DNA of 64,000 nucleotides from Iris pallida. Its lineage: Eukaryota > Streptophyta > Magnoliopsida > Asparagales > Iridaceae. Position 1 is the stretch's first letter; every line of letters starts with the position of its first letter. A program made the translations under genes and the position numbers. The notes beneath the pieces are model-generated. The model worked only from the letters and a program-made list of their open reading frames with translations, searched no databases and was not told the origin of the DNA. Location of the stretch: positions 39,129,255 to 39,193,254 of the forward strand of contig JANAVB010015600.1 of the NCBI GenBank assembly GCA_029216955.1. The letters are read 5' to 3'. Positions 32,269 through 44,513 of this stretch are shown piece by piece.

Positions 32269-34111
32269 TGTCATGCCCAGAGTCGACAAATCGTTCGTCC
32301 CCGGTATTACTTTGCCGATTCGATCGTCCTTGCTAAGGCGTGATGTCGCACGAGCATGGAGTTGCGCTCGTGCAAGGCAAGATGACAAGTTCTTAAATGG
32401 TTATCTTTTAATTTTGATATAAATACACCAAGTCGAAACTTCACAAATCACATCAGAATATAAGACGCAGTATAGGAAAATAGAAATGCTTTTCATTCAT
32501 AGCTTGCAACGAAGTGCAAGTCGTAATTTACATTGGATGCCGTTGTGGCTACATTGATTGAACACATAAGGAAATACATTCGACAAGTTGCCTGAACTAA
32601 CGCTTGCTGTCCCATACATTCGCCCCCTTATACATAAGCCGTCGACTTGAATTGGCTTCAAAATACTTCAGCATAGGAAGAGCTTCAAAATGCCTCTCCG
32701 TACTTCAGCTCCAGTTTAGTTGAGCGCGCCCGTCGCACCTGGGGAAATTGGGGGAATGGGATTAGCACACTTGCTAAGTGGACGAGACAAACCCACTCGT
32801 CTAAACCGACTCTGATTGTTTGGATAGGCATGCTTTAGAGTTGTCTTTCTATTAGAACTAAATGAATTCAGTTCGTATTCGATAGCCATCTTTGCGTAAT
32901 AAAGCATACAGTGAACCATAGCAGTTTATCATATTTCTTACCACGGCCGTGCTCGTCCCTGCATAAAAACAGAGATAATATTTACACCTGCATAAGACAA
33001 TAGGTGAGCATGCTACTATCTTATATGCGATCATTGATGTTACACATCACGTGGGACTATCTCAACGGCATTTCGGCCTGCTCAGTCTAGGTTGCAAGCC
33101 TGACTGACGGTCCTGCAATGCATCAGTGCTGAAGTACGATTATTCATTCCCCCTAGGTCGATTCGATTTCGATGCCCCGGATATCGATTCGAGGAAAAAT
33201 ATCAACTTGTGCACAAGCTGTCCATGACCATGCCAATGCGTGAACAGTTTAACATATGCAACAGTTTTGTATAGCGCAGACAGTATTGAACGACATTATC
33301 ATTTCCTCCAACTTATGCAACGATTTATTTTTCCCCAAGTCGTACTCCCGATTTAGCGTCCCGTAGGCACCAAATTGTCCGAGGCATCATAACCCACGAT
33401 CGACATTTTATAATATTTTGCAGCACGTAAAATAGTCTATCTTTTTACTAGAACCTTAAACTTTCTGGTTTATGTGATAGACTTGTATTTTCAGAGTGAA
33501 TTTCTTTAAATCGATACGTTTTCCCGAGTTCTTGGACTTAGTGGATTGGCATGCAATTAACTTGGCATCGTTCGATTTGAATGAATTCGAAGCAAGAAAT
33601 AAGTTTGCGGGACAGAGTAGAAAAGAAGGGGCCGAATCACCCACCGATTACTTTGCTTCGTGCGGGTCGTCGAAGCGCTACGCAACGTCAATCCTTAGTT
33701 ACGCGAGCTCCTGCAATGGCGCCAACACTTTGTTAGATTTCCTTCTTTTTCCCTTCCATTGAAATTTGTAATTGTATCCATGAAAACGACGCGAAAGCAC
33801 TTCAATCAAGCCCAGCGGCAAAGCTCCAAGAAAACCATACAGCGGTCCGGTCCCGTCGAAGGGACTCTTATAGAGAGCTCACTCGCCGAGATGCAGCCCG
33901 CTGCATCTAGGACTTATTCCAACAGAAGTCGTTCCATTAGTTGGATCGATTCTCGTAACTTCCGTCCAAATCGATTTGAATCGATGCCGTAAGGCGTTAA
34001 CGTTTACCAAGCTTAGCGATCGAGTCAGATGGCCATCTAAGTTCCCGGCCAAACTGACTCGGCACAAGCATATTATGAAGTTCCGTCGCCTATCGAAAGC
34101 GGGACGCTACA
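32269..34111 (-). repeat. 5' LTR of Gypsy B (right copy, 1843 bp)
   Basis: Nearly the same length as the left LTR (1841 bp), without insertions. Next to TTAGG at 34112-34116. Confidence 0.95.
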
Positions 34112-34116
34112 TTAGG

Positions 34117-34500
34117 AGCAGCAGTGGCAATAAGAGACGGAGAATGAGAAATAAGAGACGGAGAATAAGGAGAAGGAGACGGAGAATAAGAAATAAGAGA
34201 CGGAGAATAAGGAGAAGGAGACGGAGAATAAGAAATAAGAGACGGAGAATAAGGAGAAGGAGACGAAGAATAAGACAGAGAAATAAGAGACAGAGAATGA
34301 GAAGAGACGGAGAATAAGGAGAAGGAGACGGAGAATAAGGAGAAGGAGACGGAGAATGAGAAATAAGAGACGGAGAATAAGGAGAAGGATACGGAGAATA
34401 AGAAATAAGAGACGGAGAATAAGGAGAAGGAGACAGAGAATAAGAAGAATAAGACGGAGAATAAGGAGAAGGAGACGGAGAATAAGGAGAAGGAAATATA
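34117..34500. repeat. Purine-rich minisatellite of the Gypsy A 5' LTR
   Basis: Tandem blocks of GAGACGGAGAATAAG and GAGAAGGAGACGGAGAATAAG-type words fill almost 400 bp of one strand with purines. The repeat creates long open frames on both strands (Arg-rich on plus, Ser/Pro/Tyr-rich on minus) that are not genes. A strand this rich in purine could form triplexes, but nothing here shows that it does. Confidence 0.9.
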
Positions 34501-34645
34501 GGAAATCAAATTAGAGAGGGTTTGTGAGTGAGTCGAATTTAGTGAAAGGGTGAATTGAGTTCCGAGTGTCGGAACGCGCCCAAAATTGGATGAGACTTAG
34601 ATTATGTAAATTAGATTTTGTGGGTAGGCCAACTCTTGATCTCAT

Positions 34646-34791
34646 TTGACTTTCTTCGACTTATTTTGACTTGCGATGACTGATTTGACCTAGAGTTGAC
34701 TTGGTCTGACTTAGATTGACTTGATATAACTTGATTTGACCTAGATTTGACTTGACAGGACTTAGTGTGACTCAGTGAGACCTAGTTTGAC
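34646..34791 (+). promoter_or_regulatory. TTGAC (W-box core) array, Gypsy A 5' LTR
   Basis: The W-box core TTGAC, bound by WRKY transcription factors, occurs nine times in 146 bp (34646, 34666, 34685, 34696, 34716, 34736, 34747, 34752 and 34787), all in the same orientation and followed by T, C or A. The array is retained in the 3' LTR. It lies inside the LTR upstream of the internal region, so it could be an enhancer. Binding is inferred from the motif only. Confidence 0.6.
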
Positions 34792-36237
34792 CTAGATTTC
34801 ATATCATTTATTGTGAATCATTATTAAACTTGTTTAAACCTAAATTAACACACAGTATCTAATCTTTAGGTTTCGGATTACCGCTCTGAGCATTGATGTA
34901 CCATACAGCTCATGACAGCAGGCGAGTACATTCACTGATAGTTTTTATTGTCTTGATATCTGCTATATCCGATTCAGTCGTAGTGTCTTACTTGATTCTC
35001 AGTCATGATAGTTCATGGACTAGTACATGTTGGATCACGGCATGAGATGTTGTTCCTGGATTTCTGGGTATATTGGTACACTCCCTGTCTTATTCCCTGT
35101 ACTTGTATAGATATCGATTTCTAAGGGGATTTGCTACCCTCTTACGGAATTACGTGCCATGACGTGTCATGTCCAGATCCATTGTACTATTCGGGGATAG
35201 GGAATTATTAGGGGCTATGTGATCCAAGCCACCCTGTCACTATTCTTATGCTCGCGCCACTCTTTCCTCACGAAGGGTGTAGCGAGATCCCTTGCCTTGT
35301 GCTCGTTATCCAGGTTGGCCGGCATAACTTTCCGTTGAGGTCACCACGGATTGCCGGGCCAAGTGGATAGCCTGTCCTGTCACTTATCCCAAGTCGATCA
35401 CATATCGCTCTAATAATTCAAGGCACATTTTATATTTATTTATCTTATCATATATCCTGTTTTGTTCTACATTCAGTATTTCCTTTCCATGCCTGATATA
35501 CAGTTACTCACATGCTCTATATGCCTTTACATTGTACCTTGATTGGAGACTAAGTTCTGCTCGGGAGAAGAGTTACAACCCCGGTCCTTGTTTGGTTTAA
35601 GGGTTGTAACTCAGCTTCCAAACGGTTTCCAAGTCTTCATATATCTTTGTCTTGTAGTTCATTATACTGTCTCTTATAGAATTTGTCAATTCACATGGAA
35701 CAGCTGTTAATGCTTGTACTTGCTCATTTTCCTGACAGGATACCGTTATGATATATTACAGATGATTCTGAGTCAGACTGCTCGACCTATTATGGGCTTG
35801 AGTCAGATGGAGTAGCCCAGGACCGTGGCCTTATAGTAGAGCCACTAGATTTTGTACTCCCGGAGTAGTGTAGATTAGCTAGGTTTGACTGGACTGCGAT
35901 CCAGCTAGCTTTATCAGACTGTAGCTTCTATGTTATATTTTGAGACCCTGTGATGTTGTATATATCTGGGCTTGTATTGGACACTGGACTCATTTACTAT
36001 TTCATCTATCATATGTTCTCTTTCTGAGCTATCTACCTTAGTTTTATTCTGTGATTGAGACTGCATTGCTATGTCACCTCCATTCGGAGAGTATATACTG
36101 TATAGGTACCTTTATACTGTTAGTCGTAGTATTTACAGACGTTATATACAGCGTTCTACCGCCGATACTGCGGCGTAGGTTGGAAGTACCCACGTGCTCG
36201 TGCCCCTCATAAGGGTGCAGGTCGTGACACATTTTTG

Positions 36238-36253
36238 TGGTGGCCCACGCAGG
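36238..36253 (+). other. Candidate primer-binding site of Gypsy A
   Basis: After the LTR end GTGACA (36229) and an 8-nt spacer comes TGGTGGCCCACGCAGG. It starts with TGG, as a complement of a tRNA CCA tail would. The same block is kept at the same place in Gypsy C, which supports function. It is not the initiator-methionine site used by Gypsy B and the copia element. The matching tRNA was not identified. Confidence 0.5.
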
Positions 36254-36487
36254 TCCTGTGTCGCAATTAGTGCGATCTCATAATGGTGCTCGACTTAGAG
36301 TGCTAATTACGAGCCTACAATTAGGACGTAGGACCTAGGACATGATAGGAGTTTCTCAATCACATCTAGAAATTTTTTTCGATCTTTTGATTATCATGAT
36401 TACTTTCCTTGTATTAAATTAACTATCCTTCCTTGATAAATCTACTCATGTGCCATATTGATCTCTTTGTTTCAATTCGTCTCCAGG

Positions 36488-39400
36488 ATGACGAAGACAC
36501 ACCCGCAGGCCACTGGATCGAGTAGCTTGCCCGAGAGATCTGACCAGTCAGAGGAGGAGGTTTACGAGACTGCCCCCAGTGATTCCACTATCCCGGAGAC
36601 CCCGACAGTTGCACAGGGAGGTCTACTACCTCCACCCCAGAGGGTTTCGGTCGTCGTTCCAGAGATGCTACCGCCACCACCTTCGATACCGACGGATACA
36701 CATCATATGTTCCTTCTCCTTCAGCAGTTGATGGAGACTCAGCGGGCCCAGGCAGAGGCATCGCAGCGTCAGTCGGAGGTGTCATACCGTCAGATTGAGA
36801 TGCTGAGACAGAGCATGGAGAACTCGCATCAGCTTGCACTGACAGCCGTGGAGAGAGTGACATCGGGTACGGTGCAGGGCCCTACTGGCCAGTAGCTGTA
36901 CCAGCAACAGTCCAGGCCGGGGACAGTATTAGACTTTAGGAAGATGAGCTCCAGGGACTTCACGGGCACAGAGGGCATCCTTTATGCAGACGATTGGCTA
37001 GAGGATGTGCAGCGGAGCATGGAGCTGGCAGAGCTTCCTAGAGCACTTTGGGTTTCGGCCACAGCCAGCCGATTCTACGACATTGTGCTGACATGGTACC
37101 TCACGGATCCTCGTGCGTCGGTGAGAGGGCTGACATGGGAGAACTTTCGAAGGCTCTTCAAGGAGAAGTTCTTTTCGGACGTGGCTCTTACAGCATTGGA
37201 GGGCCAGTTCGTGGGTCTAGTGCAGGAGAACTCGTCAGTGGACGAGTATGCAGCTGAGTTCTTCCGCCTTAGCAGGTTCACTCCCGATATGATCCAGGAT
37301 GAGGGGCAGAAGGCTCGTAAGTTCCGCAGGGGACTTATTCATGCAGTGCACACCCGCACCTCGGGTCGCCGTGACGCGACGTTCGATCAGATATTGATGG
37401 ACGTGCAGATTACAGAGGAGGACTTCGGCCTCAAGCCGAAGAGGAGCGGAGATACTATGGGGGTGGGTTCCAGTACGGGACCGGCCAAGCACCCCCACTT
37501 TCAGCATCACCAGAGGCCATTTCAGCAGCAGCCTCTGTTGCAGATTCAGCAGGCACCAGCGCGTGCCCAACAGCACCAGGGACAGGGCCAGAGATCGGCT
37601 ACTCCGTGCAGCTTCTGCGGGAAGCCGGAGCACACCAGGGAGGCTTACAGGAAGAGGTTGGGCGTCTGTCTCTATTGTGGGGCGCCCGATCACCAGCTGA
37701 GGGATTGTCGCTTTCGCGGAGTCCGAGGAGGCCAGGACAGAGTGCAGCCGGCTAGAGGACTAGTAGTTCAGCAGAGAGGTCCTCCACTTCAGACCCAGTA
37801 GCAGCGCTTTGTTCAGCACCAGAAGGGAGTACCCGCGGGCAGGGTGTTCGCCTTGGCAGCAGAGGAGGAGGTAGAGCCGGTGGAAGAGGTTGTAGCAGGT
37901 CATGTTCTCCTTGATTCTTTCCCTGCTTTCGCCTTGTTTGATTCTGGGACTACTCATAGTTTTGTGTCTGTTTTCTTTGCTCTGAGACACAATATTATTG
38001 CTGAATATATGGGTAGGACTTGTACGATTATGACCGGGAGAGGCATCATCCTGGTTAATAATATTTGCAAGGGGCGGAGAGTCACTCTGAGAGGCCGGGA
38101 CTTGAGTGCGTGTCTGCTCGTAAGGCCCCTACCGAGGTACGATATGGTACTCGGTAGGGATTGGTTGAGCATGTACCATACTAGCATTGATTGTAGAGGA
38201 GGTAGAGTTCTTTTTAGGACGCCGGGAGAGCCAGAGATCGAGTTTGCTCGAGGAGCAGCGGAGCCGGAGGCTGGATTCTGTGGAGCTTTGTTGGCGGGAC
38301 AGGATTTACCACATCCGTTGATAGCTGAGTTCTCGAATGTTTTTCCCGAGGAGTTGACGGGGATGCCGCCAGACAGGGACATTGAGTTCTCTATAGACTT
38401 GGTGTCGGGCGTCGAGCCCATTTCACAGCATGTCTATAGGGTGAACAACAGCGAGTTGATAGAGCTGAAGAAGCAAGTCGACGAGCTACAGGACAAGGGG
38501 TTCATCAGATCTAGTTCTCCATCCTGGGGAGCGCCAGTCCTGTTTGTGTCGAAGAAGGACGGTACGTCCCGCATGTGCATTGATTACCGGGCGCTTAACA
38601 ACCTCACTATCAAGAATAGGTACCCTTTTTCGAGGATCGACGACTTGTTCGATCAGCTGAGTGGGGCGAAGGTATTTTCGAAGATAGACTTGAGGTCCGG
38701 GTATCACCAGCTAAAGGTGATGCGGGATGACATTCCCAAGACGGCATTTCGGACTCGGTACGGCCAGTACGAGTTTACCGTGATGCCATTTGGGTTGACT
38801 AATGCTCCCGCAGTGTTCACGAACTTGATGAACAAGGTATTCCATCAATACCTTGACAAGTTCGTGGTGGTCTTCATAGACGATATCTTGATCTATTCGA
38901 AGACGTAGGAGGAGCATGAGGAGCACCTGAGAGTTGTTTTAGAGACTCTGCGGAGGGAGCAACTCTACAGGAAGCTTTCGAAGTGTGAGTTCTTCTTTGA
39001 CCAGGTGGAGTTCTTAGGTCATGTTGTGACCGAGCACGGGATTTCAGTGGACCAGAGGAAGATTTCGGCAGTCGAGTCTTGGTCTACGCCCAGTTCAGTT
39101 GCCGAGGTTCGAAGCTTTCTGGGTTTGGCTGGCTATTACCAGAAGTTCATTCAGGACTTCTCGCAGATTGCAGAGCCGATGACTAGACTCACCAGGAAGG
39201 ACGTGGAGTTCGTTTGGACTGTTGAGTCTTAGGCTGCATTCGATGAGCTGAAGAGGAGGTTGACTTCAGCTTCGATCTTGACTTTGCCGTCTGGGTCAGG
39301 TGGGTCTCGATCTTCAGCGATGCTTCAGGGAAGGGTTTAGGTTGTGTTCTTCAGCAGCATGGGAAGGTGATTGCCTATGCATCCAGGCAGTTACGTCCTC

Positions 39401-41266
39401 ATAAGAAAAACTACCCTACTCATGATATGGAGTTGGCCGCGGTTATTTTTGCTTTGAAGTTATGGAAGCATTACCTGTACGGAGAGCGAGTTGAGATCTT
39501 CACAGATCATAAGAGCTTGAAGTACGTATTCACTCAGAAGGAGTTGAACATGCGGCAGAGGCGGTGGTTAGAGCTGATGAAGGACTTTGATATATTACTG
39601 CAGTACCATCCGGGAAAGGCCAACATAGTTGCAGATGCCTTGAGCAGGTATCCAGTTGCTATGTTCTTGACGACAGATCGTCATTTGTTGGCCGACCTGG
39701 ATAGTTTGGGTATCGAGGTCATCATTCCCGGCATGGAGATCCAGATGTGGGGTTTGCAGATTCAGTCTGAGCTGATGGATAGAGTCAGGTCAGCGCAGTA
39801 TGATGACGTTGCCCTGAGGAGCATCAGGGAGCAGGTGAGGACGGGCTTGCTCGATGATTTCTCTGTAGCCGAAGATGGGTCGTTGCGGTACGGTACTAGG
39901 CTGTGCATTCCACGTAGAGAGCTTCGAGAGGAGGTTCTTCAGGAGGCGCATCGCTCTCAGTATTTTATGCATCCTGGGGCCAACACGATGTATAGGGACC
40001 TGAGAGAGCATGTGTGGTGGTATGGCATGAAGCGCGAGGTAGCTCAGTTTGTATCTCGTTGCCTTGTGTGTCAGCAGGTGAAGGCCGAGAGACAGAGACC
40101 AGGTGGATTGCTACAGCCGCTATCCATTCCCGAGTGGAAGTGGGAGCACATCACCATGGACTTTATATATGGACTTCCACGATCGCCAGGAGGAAAAGAT
40201 GCGGTTTGGGTCATCGTTGATAGATTGACCAAATCGGCCTACTTTTTGCCTTTCAAAGTAGGTTTGTCTACGGAGAGGCTGGCAGAGCTGTATGTTCGTC
40301 AGATCGTGAGATTGTACGGAGTTCCGGTGAGCATAGTTTCAGATCAGGATAGCCGATTCACTTACTACTTCTTGAGGAGTTTGCAGGCTAGCTTGGGCAC
40401 TTCGCTCAAGTTTAGTACCGCTTATCATCCTCAGACAGACGGACAGTCGGAGAGGACCATCCAGACTTTGGAGGATATGCTTCGCACATGTGTGCTAGAT
40501 CGTTCTTGGGAGGACCATCTTCACCTGGTAGAGTTTACTTACAATAACAGCTACCAGTCCAGTATAGAGATGTCACCATTTGAGGCTCTATATGTACGGA
40601 GATGCCGTACTCCTTTGTCTTGGGACGATGTCGGCGAACGGGCGCTTCTTGGGCCGGTGATGGTTGTGGATGTGGCCGAGAAGGTCAGGATGATTAGAGA
40701 CAGACTTCGGGAGGCTCAGGATAGGCAGCGACATTGGGCCGATAGTCACCGGAGACCGTTAGAGTTCGAGGTTAGTTTTAGTTCTTGTCGTGTTTGTTTG
40801 TGATTGTTTGTTAGTTATGTGCTGAGTTTTATCTTATGTCTAGGTTGGTGACATGGTGTTTTTGAGGATATCTCCGACACGTGGCACGATTCGCTTTAGC
40901 GGCGGTGGAAAGCTCAGTCCGTGCTACATCGGACCTTTCACCATCATAGAGAGGATCGGTGCAGTAGTCTACCGACTGGACTTGCCTACTAGGTTTGAGG
41001 GAGTGCACAACGTATTTCATGTATCGCAGCTGAGGCGGTACGTGGCAGATCCTAGCCATGTATTGGACCATTCAGCGATACAGGTGGGACCTACTCTCAG
41101 CTATCCAGAACAGCCGGTGGAGATTCTGGATCGCAGAGAGAAGGTACTCCGAAACCAGGTCATTCTCTTGGTTCGCGTTGCGTGGAGACATCACTCTCCA
41201 GGTGAGTCTACCTGGGAGAGGGAGGACGACATGCGGGAGCGATTCCCATATCTCTTCGAGTTTTGA
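36488..41266 (+). pseudogene. Gypsy A gag-pol (gag, protease, RT, RNase H, integrase), inactivated
   Basis: One frame runs from an ATG at 36488 through gag (retrotransposon gag domain about 36944-37430, two zinc-knuckle-like CxxC segments at 37606-37710, the first with its last Cys replaced by Tyr), the protease (FDSGTTHSF near 37938), RT (FIDD at 38873-38884) and the connection domain. RNase H and integrase follow in another frame from about 39300. Integrase keeps the catalytic triad: Asp at 40159, Asp at 40342 and Glu at 40450, the last two with 35 residues between them. The C terminus has a chromodomain-like tail ending at TGA 41264. Lesions: TAG at 36893, 37799, 38906 and 39230, and a one-base shift near 39300. 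A 73-bp intron-like segment lies at 40771-40843. Confidence 0.9.
40771..40843 (+). other. Putative GT-AG intron inside the Gypsy A integrase
   Basis: The integrase frame reads ...PLEFE and then leaves homology for 73 bp before resuming at VGDMVFLRIS. The segment begins GTTAGT, ends TTATGTCTAG, is rich in T and contains CTGAG about 20 bp before its end, which could serve as a branch point. Its removal restores the frame exactly, while 73 is not a multiple of three. The same position in Gypsy C (EFADGDMLLVKIS) has no insertion. An unrelated small insertion is the alternative. Confidence 0.6.
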
Positions 41267-41345
41267 GGTAAAATTCTTTTTTTTCCTTCCTTGTTCTATT
41301 CATGTTGCTGTGTTAGTTCTCATTCAATTTCGAGGACGAAATTCT

Positions 41346-41362
41346 TTTAAAGTGGGTAGATT
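41346..41362 (+). other. Polypurine tract region of Gypsy A
   Basis: AAAGTGGGTAGAT lies directly before the 3' LTR start at 41363, where the plus-strand primer is expected. It is interrupted by pyrimidines, so the tract is either weak or mutated. Confidence 0.5.
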
Positions 41363-42109
41363 TGTCACCCCCAGTTTTTGAAATAGGGATATTTTCGTTA
41401 TTTTCCAAGTTTTATAATTTCTGGGAATTTTATTTGATTTTATAGGATTTCTAGGGAATTGGTTGATTTAGTTTGAATTTTATCCAATTTGGACTTAAGT
41501 TGGAGACCCGGATAATCTGAACACTAGTGGGACCCACACACTAGCTGGGCTTGGCCCACATGCCATTCTAACTAGGGTAGAAACTATAAACCAATACTTC
41601 CATGGTTTAACTAGTCATTTAGAGGCTTAATTAGTCAATTTGGAGTTAAACCAAACCAAGTCTAATGGGTTTGGAGGCCTAATGGGTCTCCACCCAAACC
41701 CATTAAGACCCCCCCGGCCGGCCATGTATAGGCAAACCCCCTCCCTTTACTTCACTCTTAAGTAAACTCTCTCTCTTTATTTCATTCTTTTCTTTTGAAG
41801 CTTTTTCTTCCTTAAGGAAACCAATTCTAGGTATGCTCATTTACCCTCATAAATTTCCTCTCTTGCATTTATTCCTTCACAATAAATGTGGAGAAGACCA
41901 TTCTCTACTTAATGACCATAGCTTTTATAGGTTTTCCAAAAACCTAGTTTAAGGATTTATTATGGGTTTTCCTTTTTAGAGAGAAATATATATATATATA
42001 TATATATGTGTATATATATATTTCTATATGTGTGTGTATGTATGTATTATATATATATATGAGTGTGTGTGAGTGTCTATATATATGTAGATGGGTATAT
42101 GTGTTTGTG

Positions 42110-42218
<109 letters not shown>

Positions 42219-42394
42219 TTTTAGAGGAAGAGAATGAGAGTTTGGGAGAGGAATAGAAGTAGAAGAAGAAGGAATAAGAAATAGCAGCAGCAGCAGTAGG
42301 AAGTAGAGCAGCAGCAGCAGTAGGAAGTAGAGCAGCAGCAGCAGTAGGAAGTGGCAGCAGCAGCATAAGCCTAGTAGTAGCGGCAGCAGTTAGG

Positions 42395-42780
42395 CATTAG
42401 GAGCAGCAGTGGCAATAAGAGACGGAGAATGAGAAATAAGAGATGGAGAATAAGGAGAAGGAGACGGAGAATAAGAAATAAGAGACGGAGAAAAAGGAGA
42501 AGGAGACGGAGAATAAGAAATAAGAGACGGAGAATAAGGAGAAGGAGACGGAGAATAAGAAGAATAAGACGGAGAATAAGTAGAGACGGAGAATAAGGAG
42601 AAGGAGACGGAGAATAAGGAGAAGGAGACAGAGAATGAGAAATAAGAGACGGAGAATAAGGAGAAGGAGACGGAGAATAAGAAATAAGAGACGGAGAATA
42701 AGGAGAAGGAGACGGAGAATAAGAAGAATAAGATGGAGAATAAGGAGAAGGAGACGGAGAATAAGGAGAAGGAAATATAG
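42395..42780. repeat. Purine-rich minisatellite of the Gypsy A 3' LTR
   Basis: Same GAGACGGAGAATAAG family as at 34117-34500 but with different unit order and number, showing independent expansion and contraction since insertion. Confidence 0.9.
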
Positions 42781-42914
42781 AAAATCAAATTAGAGAGGGT
42801 TTGTGAGTGAGTCGAATTTAGTGAAAGGGTGAATTGAGTTCCGAGTGTCGGAACGCGCCCAAAATTGCATGAGACTTAGATTATGTAAATTAGATTTTGT
42901 GGGTAGGCCAACTC

Positions 42915-43069
42915 TTGACCCCGTTTGACTTTTTTCGAATTGTTTTGACTTGCGATGACTGATTTGACCTAGAGTTGACTTGGTCTGACTTAGATTGACT
43001 TGATATAACTTGATTTGACCTAGATTTGACTTGACAAGACTTAGTGTGACTCTGTGAGACCTAGTTTGA
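42915..43069 (+). promoter_or_regulatory. TTGAC (W-box core) array, Gypsy A 3' LTR
   Basis: Ten TTGAC words in about 155 bp, in the same order as the 5' LTR array. One extra site (near 42915) arises where the 5' copy reads TTGAT. Confidence 0.6.
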
Positions 43070-44513
43070 CCTAGATTTCATATCATTCATTGTGAATCAT
43101 TCTTAAACTTGTTTAAACCTAAATTAACACACAGTATCTCATCTTTAGGTTTCGGATTACCGCTCTGAGCATTGATATACCCTACAGCTCAGGACCGTAG
43201 GAGAGTACATTCACTGATAGTTTTCATTGTCTTGATATCTGCTATATCCGATTCAGTCATAGTGTCTTACTTGATTCTCAGTCACGATAGTTCACGGACT
43301 AGTACACGTTGGATCACGGCATGAGATGTTGTTCCTAGATTTTTGGGTATATTGGTACACTCCCTGTCTTATTCCCTGTACTTGTATAGATACCGATTTC
43401 TAAGGGAATTTGCTACCCTCTTACGGAATCACGTGCCATGACGTGTCATGTCCAGATCCATTATACTATTCGGGGATAGGGAATTATTAGGGGCTATGTG
43501 ATCCAAGCCACCCTGTCACTATTCTTGTGCTCGCGCCACTCTCCCCTCATGATGGGTGTAGCGAGATCCCTTGCCTTGTGCTCGTTATCCAGGTTGGCTG
43601 GCATGACTTTCCGTTGAGGTCACCGCGAATTACCGGGCCAAGTGGATAGTCTGTCCTGTCACTTATCCCAAGCCGATCACATATCGCTCTAATAATTCAA
43701 GGCACATTTTATATTTATTTATCTTATCATATATCTTGTTCTGTTCTACATTCAGTATTTCCTTTCCATGCCTGATATACAGTTACTCATATGCTCTATA
43801 TGCCTTTACATTGTACCTTGATTGGAGACTAAGTTCTGCTCGGGAGAAGAGTTGCAACCCCGGTCCTTGTTTGGTTTAAGGGTTGTAACTCAGCTTCCGA
43901 ACAGTTTTTAAGTCTTCATATATCTTTGTCTTATAGTTCATTATACTGTCTCTTATAGAATTTGTCAATTCACATGGAACTGCTGTTAGTGCTTGTACTT
44001 GTTCATTTTCCTGACAGGATACCGTTATGAAATATTACAGATGATTCTGAGTCGGACTGCTCGACCTATTATGGGCTCGAGTCAGATGGAGTAGCCCAGG
44101 ACCGTGGCCTTATAGTAGAGCAATTAGATTTTGTACTCCCGGAGTAGTGTAGATTAGCTAGGTTTGACTGGACTGCGATCCAGCTAGCTTTATCAGACTA
44201 TAGCTTCTATGTTATATTTTGAGACCCTGTGATGTTGTATATATCTGGGCTTATATTAGACACTGGACTCATTTACTATTTCATCTATCATATGTTCTCT
44301 TTTTGAGCTATCTACCTTAGTTTTATTCTGTGATTGAGACTGTATTGCTATGTCACCTCCATTCGGAGAGTATATACTGTACAGGTACCTTTATACTGTT
44401 AGTCGTAGTATTTACAGATGTTATATACAGCATTCTACTGTCGATACTGTGGCGTAGGCTGGACGTACCCACGTGCTCGTGCCCCTCATAAGGGTGCGGG
44501 TCGTGACATCAAC

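Larger units (their letters stand above)
16747..34111 (-). mobile_element. Gypsy B: Ty3/gypsy (chromovirus-like) retrotransposon, split by a CACTA element
   Basis: Inserted in the Gypsy A 5' LTR with a perfect TTAGG duplication (16742-16746 and 34112-34116). LTRs of 1.84 kb lie at both ends; read on the minus strand they begin TGTAGC and end GTGACA. The internal region without the CACTA insert is about 4.8 kb, in the order gag, protease, RT, RNase H, integrase. It uses an initiator-Met primer-binding site. The integrase ends in a chromodomain-like tail (LVRVLWRNHTVEESTW). At least four pol lesions plus a gag stop and the CACTA insertion make it dead. Confidence 0.94.
6354..36229 (+). repeat. 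5' LTR of Gypsy A, in three pieces
   Basis: The LTR occupies 6354-6532, 15908-16746 and 34112-36229, interrupted by the copia element and Gypsy B. Rejoined, the pieces total about 3.13 kb and follow the uninterrupted 3' LTR at 41363-44508 in order. Many small differences separate the two LTRs (five in the first 63 bp), which makes this an old insertion compared with the copia element. Both LTRs contain (TA)n microsatellites, a CAG-rich patch, a purine-rich minisatellite and a TTGAC array. Confidence 0.92.

Noticed and set aside
33976..34509. Arg-rich plus-strand ORF and Ser/Pro/Tyr-rich minus-strand ORF
   Set aside because: Both are translations of the purine-rich minisatellite in the LTR; the same happens at 42390-42788.
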